Origin: Dyadobacter subterraneus
GTDB lineage: Bacteria; Bacteroidota; Bacteroidia; Cytophagales; Spirosomataceae
Assembly: GCF_015221875.1 (NCBI RefSeq)
Contig: NZ_JACYGY010000001.1
Span: 3,326,501-3,390,500, forward strand
Reading direction: 5' to 3'
Length of the DNA: 64,000 nt
This document shows positions 8,603 through 15,701 of this stretch, in pieces (the stretch's first letter is position 1; every line of letters starts with the position of its first letter). Below the pieces are notes generated by a model. That model was not told the DNA's origin and made no database searches. It saw only the letters and a list, made by a program, of their open reading frames with translations. The translations under genes were made by a program, and so were the position numbers.

Positions 8603-8972
8603 AACGTTCTTGTAATTTTTGTTTCAGTTCTGTGAAATTCACCGGTTTCGTCAAAAAATCATCGGCACCAAATTTCATAGCCTGGCTATAATTGTCAGTA
8701 TCGCCATAAGCGGTAATCATCATTACAACCGGCGGAGCCAGCGGATGATCTTTTCTGATTGTTTTCAGCAGTTCAATGCCACTCATTCCCGGCATATTTA
8801 TATCGGAAAGTATCATGACAATTTCAGACGCATGTCCTTCCAGATAATGCAGCGCTTCTTCTCCTGAAAAAGCAAAGGAAAACTGTAATTCACCGCTGCG
8901 TATTTCTCTTCGGAATCTTTGTTCAAAAAGTGCCTGAACATCTGTTTCGTCATCTACGACAAGTATTTTCAT
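8592..8972 (-). CDS. Single-domain response regulator (CheY-like)
   Basis: 126 aa, receiver only: acidic pair DDE near the N-terminus, phospho-acceptor Asp57 (LSDINMPG), switch Thr (MITAYG) and Lys (LTKPVNF). No output domain. It is placed between a histidine kinase and a receiver-cyclase, with its 3' end overlapping the cyclase gene. Its sequence resembles the cyclase's own receiver (both have an Arg-rich FRRxIR segment), so the two may have arisen by duplication. It may act as a phosphate sink or relay. Confidence 0.9.
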   Translation of the reverse strand: MKILVVDDETDVQALFEQRFRREIRSGELQFSFAFSGEEALHYLEGHASEIVMILSDINMPGMSGIELLKTIRKDHPLAPPVVMMITAYGDTDNYSQAMKFGADDFLTKPVNFTELKQKLQERYEG

Positions 8973-9004
8973 ATAGGAGCTACAAATATTTTCTTTTTAT
9001 TTTC

Positions 9005-10375
9005 TTATGCATTAACAGGAATCGTGATTTTAAATTCCGTGCTTTCACCGGGAACTGAGCTGACATCCAATAAACCGTCATGGGATTTTGTAACAATATC
9101 ATAGCTCATTGAAAGTCCCAGACCCGTTCCCTGACCCGTTGGTTTGGTAGTAAAAAACGGTTGGAAAATCTTTGCCTTCACACTTTCAGGCATTCCAGTT
9201 CCATTATCTATTACCCTGATATACAATTTATTGGCAAATAATTTTGTAATTACTTTCACTTCGGGTTTATAATCTGCGGTTGCAGGATTTTCACGGCTAA
9301 GTCTTTTCTTTTCAGCAACTGCATAAAAAGCATTGGTGAATAAATTAAGAAAAACACGGCCAAGATCCTGTGGCAAAACATCTACTTTTCCTATCGTCGG
9401 ATCAAAATCTGTTACCAGCGAAGCATTAAATTCTTTGTCCTTGGCCCGTAAACCGTGATACGCAAGCCGCATATATTCATCTGCAAGCGCATTAATATCG
9501 GTCGGTTCCTTATGCCCGGACGACGTGCGTGAGTGTTGCAGCATTCCTTTTACAATCGAGTCCGCGCGTTTTCCATGGTGTGTGATCTTCTGCTGATTTT
9601 GGCTTAAATCACTGATAATTCCGTTGATATAATCCTTATCAGCATCTGAAATAGACGTTTTTCCAATTTCCTCTTCCAATTCCTGACAAAGTTCAACAGA
9701 GACTTCCGAAAAGTTATTTACGAAGTTTAGAGGATTCTGAATTTCATGCGCAATACCAGCCGTAAGTTCTCCAAGCGATGCCATTTTTTCACTTTGAATA
9801 AGCTGCGCCTGCGTAGATTTTAACTCATCCAGCGTTTTTTGCAATTCTTCTTTTTGTCTTGTCAATTCAATCGTTCGCTCCGAAACCAGATATTCCAGCG
9901 CCTCTTTTTTGGCCTGATTTACTTCATCCTTAATACGTTGCTCTTCGCGCTCTTTATCCAGAACACGTTGCTGTTTTTGTGAATTATACCAAACCGCAAA
10001 AAGCCAGATGAACGCAAATACTTTCGCCGTAACTAAATAGTCATTGTATTGATGATACAATTTGGTCGGAACAACCAGCTCAGCAAAATCATTAAAAAGC
10101 GAGATTGCTATAAAAGGAAAAGCTCCTTGCGCAAGTGAACGGACGGGCTTAAAATCATCCCTGGTAAATATCAGCCATATAATGTAACCTGTAAAAGGAT
10201 ACCAAAGCCAGCTGACAAGAGTGGATTCATCGAAAATATAATAGCTTGCCAACAAAGCGCCTGATATGTATCTGGCGCCCAGTAATTGTTTATCCCAATC
10301 CGGCAGCTTGGTTGCTGTTTCCAGCCTTTTGCGAATGAATTGAATCAGAAAGAAAGTGAGTAGAAAAAATTCCAT
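9005..10375 (-). CDS. Membrane sensor histidine kinase
   Basis: 456 aa. About four to five hydrophobic segments in residues 1-130 form a membrane sensor region. A coiled coil (about 135-195) leads to a HisKA-type dimerisation domain with phospho-acceptor His210 (GIAHEIQNPLNFV), then a HATPase domain with N box NAFYAV, DNGTGMP, and GTGLGLSMS. No receiver. The gene is 32 bp upstream of the lone receiver and probably heads the operon kinase-receiver-receiver/cyclase-HD. The signal it senses is not evident. Confidence 0.9.
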   Translation of the reverse strand: MEFFLLTFFLIQFIRKRLETATKLPDWDKQLLGARYISGALLASYYIFDESTLVSWLWYPFTGYIIWLIFTRDDFKPVRSLAQGAFPFIAISLFNDFAELVVPTKLYHQYNDYLVTAKVFAFIWLFAVWYNSQKQQRVLDKEREEQRIKDEVNQAKKEALEYLVSERTIELTRQKEELQKTLDELKSTQAQLIQSEKMASLGELTAGIAHEIQNPLNFVNNFSEVSVELCQELEEEIGKTSISDADKDYINGIISDLSQNQQKITHHGKRADSIVKGMLQHSRTSSGHKEPTDINALADEYMRLAYHGLRAKDKEFNASLVTDFDPTIGKVDVLPQDLGRVFLNLFTNAFYAVAEKKRLSRENPATADYKPEVKVITKLFANKLYIRVIDNGTGMPESVKAKIFQPFFTTKPTGQGTGLGLSMSYDIVTKSHDGLLDVSSVPGESTEFKITIPVNA

Positions 10376-10728
10376 ATAAGGAAAAGGAGATTTAAGACGG
10401 CGTTGTTCTGAATAAAAATGTGTTTAAGAAACTGACCTATTATTTGAATCGTTATCTGTCCCGCGAATATCAGGAATCAATGAACAATGTATGTATTTTC
10501 TGCTAAAATAGCTTGGTTCATTAGTTAAAACAAAAGGAAAATGCCAAAAAACGATATTGCTAAACCGTTAAATCTCTGGACAAATCATTTGCTAAGTTAA
10601 AATCTGATCGCTGTCAGTTACTTAGGTTTTTATTCCCTGATAGAGTCCTTTCATATTTTTTCGACTTGAATAAAACAATTACCTTTTGCCTTAGAATCAA
10701 TTTTATACTAAATCCGAAAAATACCTAA
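10376..10728. other. Intergenic region between divergent kinase and aldo/keto reductase genes
   Basis: 353 bp, AT-rich, no ORF that looks real. It should hold the promoters of both divergent genes. The best rightward candidate is a near-consensus -7 box TACCTTTT at 10680-10687 with a T-rich -33 region about 20 bp upstream; both depart from the Bacteroidota consensus by one base. No convincing leftward promoter was found. Confidence 0.4.
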
Positions 10729-11715
10729 ATGACTTATCTCGCAAATCCTGGCCGTTATGACCAAATGACTTATCGCCGCTGTGGTAAAAGCGGCCTTAAA
10801 TTACCTGCCATTTCTCTTGGATTATGGCATAATTTCGGCGGTGTTAATATTTATGAAAACTACCGCGCCATTATCACTACCGCTTTCGATCACGGAATTA
10901 CACATTTTGACCTTGCCAATAATTACGGTCCGCCTCCTGGTTCGGCGGAAGAAAATTTTGGTTTGTTGATGAAAAAAGATTTCGCACCGTATCGGGACGA
11001 GCTGATCATTTCGTCCAAAGCGGGATATTTAATGTGGCCGGGACCTTATGGAGAATGGGGTTCGAAAAAATATCTGGTTGCAAGTCTCGACCAAAGTCTT
11101 AAAAGAATGGGACTGGATTATGTTGATATATTCTACCACCACCGACCGGATCCTGATACGCCGCTTGAAGAAACAATGGGCGCTTTGGATTTAATAGTCC
11201 GTCAGGGAAAAGCACTTTATGTAGGTTTGTCCAACTACAAAGCCGAAGAGGCAGACAGGGCAATAAAAATTCTGAATGATCTCGGCACTCCGTGTCTGAT
11301 CCATCAGCCTAAATATTCCATGTTTGAACGCTGGGTTGAAGGCGGACTTCTGAATGTTCTGGAGCGTGAAGGTGTTGGCTGTATTCCTTTTTCTCCGCTT
11401 GCCCAGGGCTTGCTGACCAACAAATATCTGCACGGAATTCCCACTGATTCACGGGCTGCAAAACCCGAAGGGTTTTTACAGGAAAACCAGGTAACACCGG
11501 AAGTGATTGAAAAAATCAGACAACTAAACGAAATTGCACTGGAACGCGGACAAACACTTGCCCAAATGGCACTGGCCTGGCTGTTGAAAGATGACCGAAT
11601 AACTTCCGTTTTGATCGGCGCAAGCAAAGTATCTCAATTGCTTGATTCTCTGGCTTGTCTGGATAATCTTTCTTTTTCAGATGATGAGCTTAAAAGAATC
11701 GTAACGATTTTGTAA
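10729..11715 (+). CDS. Aldo/keto reductase, YghZ/MgrA type
   Basis: 328 aa, full-length (alpha/beta)8 aldo/keto reductase. Catalytic tetrad visible: Asp and Tyr in HFDLANNYGPP, Lys in ISSKAGY, His in YHHRPDP. The phrase NNYGPPPGSAEENFG is typical of the L-glyceraldehyde-3-phosphate reductase (YghZ/MgrA, AKR14) group, which uses NADPH on aldehydes such as methylglyoxal. The C-terminal IGASKVSQ segment binds the NADPH phosphate. Monocistronic: a hairpin follows, and the upstream gene is divergent. Confidence 0.88.
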   Translation: MTYLANPGRYDQMTYRRCGKSGLKLPAISLGLWHNFGGVNIYENYRAIITTAFDHGITHFDLANNYGPPPGSAEENFGLLMKKDFAPYRDELIISSKAGYLMWPGPYGEWGSKKYLVASLDQSLKRMGLDYVDIFYHHRPDPDTPLEETMGALDLIVRQGKALYVGLSNYKAEEADRAIKILNDLGTPCLIHQPKYSMFERWVEGGLLNVLEREGVGCIPFSPLAQGLLTNKYLHGIPTDSRAAKPEGFLQENQVTPEVIEKIRQLNEIALERGQTLAQMALAWLLKDDRITSVLIGASKVSQLLDSLACLDNLSFSDDELKRIVTIL

Positions 11716-11725
11716 AAATAATTCT

Positions 11726-11750
11726 GCGTGGCATAGGGGTTATGCCACGC
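11726..11750. terminator. Hairpin after aldo/keto reductase gene
   Basis: A perfect 10-bp stem gcgtggcata / tatgccacgc with a 5-nt loop, 10 bp after the stop. There is no T-run, so it may stabilise the 3' end rather than terminate. The arms share the gcata/tatgc theme with the small palindrome at 6911-6921. Confidence 0.5.
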
Positions 11751-11805
11751 GTGGTTGTGTTGAAGGATATCCTTGTATCCATTAATCGACTAATAATTAA
11801 AAATT

Positions 11806-12159
11806 ATGAAAACCTCAATTGTTGCAGCATTTCTTCTGTTTTGTTCAAGTTGTTCTTTTGCCCAGGTTTACGTTGCAGGGGTGAATATTAATGAGATCGA
11901 TTCTCTAAAAGTTTGTCTGGTTAATATTTCTACATTCCGAAGTTTTGCCGCGCCAGATGAAGTTTCCCTGGATTATGGTCAACCAGAAAAAAGAGATATG
12001 AATCGAATTACCAACAAATCAAATGGTCAGAAAATGAAATTTTATTCCATTGGCCACGTACTGAATTTTATGGAGAATAATGGATGGGTACATTACAATT
12101 CTGAATCACTCTTGATAGGAATTGAATCTGAACATTTCTTTTATTTTAGAAGAAAATAA
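11806..12159 (+). CDS. Small secreted protein of unknown function
   Basis: 117 aa. Residues 1-19 are a signal peptide (MKTS, hydrophobic core, CSFAQ); the Cys15-Cys16 pair might also support lipidation, although the spacing is not a clear lipobox. The mature part has no domain I recognise; it ends IGIESEHFFYFRRK and carries a GHVLNFMENNGWVH segment that looks like a conserved core. It stands alone between a hairpin and the sigma-factor operon. Confidence 0.7.
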   Translation: MKTSIVAAFLLFCSSCSFAQVYVAGVNINEIDSLKVCLVNISTFRSFAAPDEVSLDYGQPEKRDMNRITNKSNGQKMKFYSIGHVLNFMENNGWVHYNSESLLIGIESEHFFYFRRK

Positions 12160-12296
12160 TTGCCAGGAATATGCTAAAAGATTGGATATTATTTTAAAAA
12201 ACTGACGTAAGTCATTATTTGAATAATTTATATTTCCCACTTTTACACTTAATCATTGACGTGTTGACGCCTTTGAGGTGAGAAATATTTGTAAAG

Positions 12297-12325
12297 GTCC
12301 CTGGCGCGTGTTAGGGATTTTTTTG
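12297..12325 (+). terminator. Free-standing Rho-independent terminator
   Basis: A short stem tccct/aggga with an outer G-T pair and 10-nt loop, followed by seven T residues. It lies too far from the stop at 12159 to be an obvious end of that gene unless the mRNA has a 140-nt 3' tail. Confidence 0.5.
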
Positions 12326-12445
12326 TTTTAATCCTTCTGAAAGAATCTACACTCCCATATATTTGAAGGTTAATTCAAATTTTTTGTTACATAATGTCTT
12401 CTTTGTCAATTAATTATTGATAAAATAAAATATTTTTCAATTTTT

Positions 12446-12475
12446 CTGTAACCTTTTTTCTTCCTTGCAGTTTCC
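12446..12475 (+). promoter_or_regulatory. Candidate ECF-type promoter for the sigma operon
   Basis: ctgtaacctttttt at 12446-12459 matches the TGTAACC-type -35 box that I recall upstream of ECF sigma operons in Cytophagales. A downstream ttgcag/tttcc segment falls where a -10 would be. It would imply that the sigma factor transcribes its own operon. Confidence 0.35.
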
Positions 12476-12505
12476 ACTACAAGATCACTAAAAAAGAATT
12501 GATTC

Positions 12506-13075
12506 TTGAATGCAATAACCGACAATTCGCTGATGCTTCGGGTGAAATCCGGAGACCTGGACAAAATGGGATTGCTCTTTGAGCGGTACCACAGGCCTCT
12601 GTTTTCGTTCCTGTATCACATGACGGGCAAAAAAGATGCCAGTGAAGATCTTGTTCAGAATGTTTTTTACCGGATGCTGAAATACAGGCACACATTTACG
12701 GGAGAAGGTGAATTTAAAACCTGGATGTACCACCTGGCCAGAAATGTGCTGAATGATTCAATAAAGCAGAATAAGTCGAAGTATCATGAAAATGTGAATG
12801 AACTGGCTGATAAAATCGGAGGTGGAATTTCAGCTGATCACGAATTTGAAAGAAAACAAGACGCTGATATGCTTCACAAAGCCATGTCAACATTAAGTGA
12901 GGAGCACCGTGAAATACTGGTTTTAAGTCGTTTCCAGGAGTTGAAATATGAGGAGATCGCTGGAATACTGAACATTACAGAAGGCGCCGTGAAGGTCCGG
13001 GTACACCGGGCATTGGGAGAGTTGAAGAAAGTTTTTTTGACAAATGAAAACCGAAAGAAAGCACATGACCTGTGA
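12506..13075 (+). CDS. ECF RNA polymerase sigma factor
   Basis: 189 aa if begun at the TTG at 12506; an in-frame stop lies two codons upstream, and the only other option is ATG 12533, nine codons on. Region 2 is seen as MTGKKDASEDLVQNVFYRM...FKTWMYHLARN; region 4 as EEHREILVLSRFQELKYEEIA...ITEGAVKVRVHRAL, the helix-turn-helix for -35 binding. A typical group-4 sigma length. The 3' end overlaps the anti-sigma gene, indicating translational coupling. It probably responds to envelope stress and controls the two DUF4097 genes downstream. Confidence 0.92.
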   Translation: MNAITDNSLMLRVKSGDLDKMGLLFERYHRPLFSFLYHMTGKKDASEDLVQNVFYRMLKYRHTFTGEGEFKTWMYHLARNVLNDSIKQNKSKYHENVNELADKIGGGISADHEFERKQDADMLHKAMSTLSEEHREILVLSRFQELKYEEIAGILNITEGAVKVRVHRALGELKKVFLTNENRKKAHDL

Positions 13076-13886
13076 ACATACAAAAGCTCAGTTTACGGAT
13101 TGGTTGAATAAAGATCCTGCTGATCCGGAACGTATCCGGATCGATAAACATCTGGCTGAATGTCCTGAATGTCAGGAAGAATTTGCGTCAAGTAAGCAAC
13201 TTTGGGAGATGATGGGCCAAGTGGAAGTGGAAGTTCCAACTGAAAGAATGCGTGTCAATTTTAATTCCATGCTTGGCGAATTTAAAGAGAATGTCAAAAC
13301 TAAGGATAGATATTCAATTGATAATCTGATTGATGCGGTCAGGCAGTTTGTACTTCCGCAATGGACCGTTCAGCTTACGTTCAGCCTTATACTTGTAGGA
13401 CTTGGCTGGATTATCGGATTCAGAATGAACAGAAGCGAAAGAGCGGAAACTGCTTATACACAGCAAATTGATACGCTGGCCACACAAATCCAGGAAATGC
13501 GCCAGACTATGATGCTTGCTTTAATTGAAAATCCGTCGGCAACAGAACGGTTAAGAGCGGTCAGTTATACCAATGATATTACGAATGCAGATGATAAAGT
13601 GATAGATGCACTTTTTTCAACATTAAATAACGATCCGAATGTAAATGTGCGTCTGGTTACGCTTGAAGCCATTACACAGTTTGCTGCTGATCCCGTAGTC
13701 CGCGAAAAACTGGTGCATTCTCTGGCGCAGCAGGACTCCCCTATGGTTCAGGTTGCGCTTGCTGATGTTATGGTGAAATTGCAGGAAAAACGGTCCATCA
13801 AAACATTTAGAAAAATGCTTCGGCAGGAAAATCTGAATGAATTGGTGAAGAATAAAATCGAACAGACAATCAAAGATCTTTCTTAA
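13065..13886 (+). CDS. Membrane anti-sigma factor with zinc-finger and HEAT-repeat domain
   Basis: 273 aa from ATG 13065, which overlaps the sigma gene by 11 bp; an upstream ATG at 13044 is less likely. Residues 29-36 carry the zf-HC2 motif H-x3-C-x2-C (HLAECPEC), residues about 102-119 form one membrane helix, and the C-terminal part (about 160-265), predicted periplasmic, is made of HEAT-like repeats (NVNVRLVTLEAI, MVQVALADVM). The zinc-finger end should bind and silence the sigma factor. A HEAT sensor domain in place of the usual unstructured tail is unusual and may bind envelope proteins. Confidence 0.88.
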   Translation: MTCEHTKAQFTDWLNKDPADPERIRIDKHLAECPECQEEFASSKQLWEMMGQVEVEVPTERMRVNFNSMLGEFKENVKTKDRYSIDNLIDAVRQFVLPQWTVQLTFSLILVGLGWIIGFRMNRSERAETAYTQQIDTLATQIQEMRQTMMLALIENPSATERLRAVSYTNDITNADDKVIDALFSTLNNDPNVNVRLVTLEAITQFAADPVVREKLVHSLAQQDSPMVQVALADVMVKLQEKRSIKTFRKMLRQENLNELVKNKIEQTIKDLS

Positions 13887-13910
13887 ACAATCAAATAATC
13901 TCTATTAGCC

Positions 13911-14771
13911 ATGAAACAAATTTTAATCCCCCTTTTGGCGGGAGTGATGTTCTCTTGTACCCATTCACAAGCACAAAAGCTGGAATTTAAAGAACATCTC
14001 AGCAAGGAATTCACAATTAGTGACGGAAAAAACACATTGGCCATTTATAATATTTTTGGTTCAATTAAAGTAAAGGGTTACAACGGCGACAAAGTGGTTA
14101 TTGAAGTAGATAAAACCATCACTGCTGACGATAAGGAAACTCTGGAAGAGGGAAAGAATGAATTCAAAGTAAGTCTGGAACAAAAACAGGATTCTGTGCT
14201 GGGTTATATTTCAGGCCCGTTTGATTCTCGGCCAAACCGAAATAACAGAAATTGGAATAACGAAAAGAAAATCGAATATCATTACAATCTGGAATATACC
14301 GTAAAAGTGCCTTATTCAATGGATTTACACGTTTCAACGGTGAATAACGGAGATGTTTTGGTTGAAGATGTTGCTGGCCTTCTTCATGTGGCTAATGTTA
14401 ATGGTGCCATCAAACTTACAAACGCAAAAGGTGCGGCAGATGTAAAAACAATCAATGGAAATGTGGATGCCAATTATCTTGCTGTTCCTCCGGGAGAATC
14501 TAAGTTTAAAACCCTGAACGGAAATATTACAATCACTTATCCAAATACTTTATCGGCAGATTGTCAGTTCAAAAGTTTCAATGGTGAATTTTATACCGAT
14601 TTTCCGGAAGCCGAAACATTGCCTGTAAAGCTGGTTAAAAACCAGGAAACCAATCAAAATAAAACTACCTATAAAGTAAACGCAGAAACGGCCATAAGGA
14701 TTGGAAAAGGAGGCAAAGTCTTCAAATTCGAAACCTTTAACGGAAATATTTATCTAAAAAAACAATCCTGA
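13911..14771 (+). CDS. Exported DUF4097 beta-repeat protein
   Basis: 286 aa with a signal peptide (ends SQAQ near residue 21). The mature protein has the short beta-strand repeats of DUF4097 adhesin-like proteins with recurring N-G-N/D and S-x-N-G-x turns (TVNNGDVLVEDV, TINGNVDANY, TLNGNITITYP, TFNGNIYLKK), probably a right-handed beta-solenoid. Third gene of the sigma/anti-sigma operon, 24 bp after the anti-sigma gene. Function unknown; location periplasm or cell surface. Confidence 0.8.
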   Translation: MKQILIPLLAGVMFSCTHSQAQKLEFKEHLSKEFTISDGKNTLAIYNIFGSIKVKGYNGDKVVIEVDKTITADDKETLEEGKNEFKVSLEQKQDSVLGYISGPFDSRPNRNNRNWNNEKKIEYHYNLEYTVKVPYSMDLHVSTVNNGDVLVEDVAGLLHVANVNGAIKLTNAKGAADVKTINGNVDANYLAVPPGESKFKTLNGNITITYPNTLSADCQFKSFNGEFYTDFPEAETLPVKLVKNQETNQNKTTYKVNAETAIRIGKGGKVFKFETFNGNIYLKKQS

Positions 14772-14775
14772 TTAT

Positions 14776-15615
14776 ATGAAAACCCACAAATTATTAGCCA
14801 TTATTTTCATTGCGGCTACAAGTATAAAAACGTTACCAACATTTGCTCAGAATGATGTAAAAGAGCAGATTACGGTACCTCTTTCAGATCCGTCAAAAAC
14901 AGGATCGCTGGATGTAAAACTGATCCGTGGCTCCATTCACGTTATTGGCTATGCCGGCAAAGAAGTCATTATTGATGCGGTGAGCAAAGGAGCAGCAGAA
15001 AGAAATGAGGAGCCAAAAGACGAAGCAGCCAGGGGAATGAAAAGAATAAGTTCCGGCAGAAATGGTCTGGATCTTACGATTGAAGAAGAAAAAAATAATG
15101 TGAGGATCAAACCGAGCATGCCGCGTTACCCTGTAAATCTCACCATAAAAGTACCTCAGAATTTCACGTTACGCGTTGGCGCTATTAACGAAGGTGATGT
15201 TGTAATTGACAATGTGAATGGTGAATTTGAAATTTCAAATGTCAATGGTGCTATTATGCTCAATAATATTTCGGGATCTGTGGTAGCGAATACGGTTAAC
15301 GGAAATGTGAAAGCGAGTTTTAAATCAATAAATCCGGAATCGCCAATGGCCTTTTCAACGCTGAACGGTAATGTAGACGTTACTTTTCCAGCTGCTGCAA
15401 AATTTGATGTCAAATTGAAATCTGATCGTGGAGAAATATTCAGTGATTATGATGTAGATGTTGACAAAACCCAGCCTAAAACAGTAAAAACAGCCAAAGA
15501 AGGTTTGTATAAAATAAGTATTTCTGATTGGGTGCAGGGAAAAGTAAATGGAGGCGGAAAAGAAGTGATGATGAAAAATATGAATGGTAATATTTATGTA
15601 AGAAAAGCTAAATAA
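14776..15615 (+). CDS. Exported DUF4097 beta-repeat protein, paralogue
   Basis: 279 aa, 4 bp after its paralogue. Signal peptide to about residue 25 (PTFAQ). The same repeat theme (AINEGDVVIDNV, NVNGAIMLNNI, TLNGNVDVTFP, NMNGNIYVRK) shows that the two genes arose by tandem duplication. The closing motif NGNIYxxK is shared. Ends 23 bp before a strong terminator that closes the operon. Confidence 0.8.
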   Translation: MKTHKLLAIIFIAATSIKTLPTFAQNDVKEQITVPLSDPSKTGSLDVKLIRGSIHVIGYAGKEVIIDAVSKGAAERNEEPKDEAARGMKRISSGRNGLDLTIEEEKNNVRIKPSMPRYPVNLTIKVPQNFTLRVGAINEGDVVIDNVNGEFEISNVNGAIMLNNISGSVVANTVNGNVKASFKSINPESPMAFSTLNGNVDVTFPAAAKFDVKLKSDRGEIFSDYDVDVDKTQPKTVKTAKEGLYKISISDWVQGKVNGGGKEVMMKNMNGNIYVRKAK

Positions 15616-15638
15616 TTGTTATTCAACCTAAAAAACAA

Positions 15639-15680
15639 AAAATCCTGTTAAAGTGACAACCTCAACTTTAACAGGATTTT
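15639..15680. terminator. Bidirectional terminator
   Basis: A perfect 16-bp stem (aaaatcctgttaaagt / actttaacaggatttt) with a 10-nt loop between the convergent DUF4097 operon and the ClC gene. T-rich on both strands. Confidence 0.9.
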
Positions 15681-15701
15681 GTTTTCATAAATTATAAAAA
15701 C

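Larger units (their letters stand above)
12160..12505. other. Intergenic region upstream of ECF sigma operon
   Basis: 346 bp. It holds a free-standing terminator-like hairpin (12297-12325) 138 bp after the preceding gene and a candidate ECF-type promoter at 12446-12459. The AT-rich segment 12160-12296, which ends in the hairpin, could encode a small RNA, but no clear promoter or conserved fold is visible. Confidence 0.4.
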
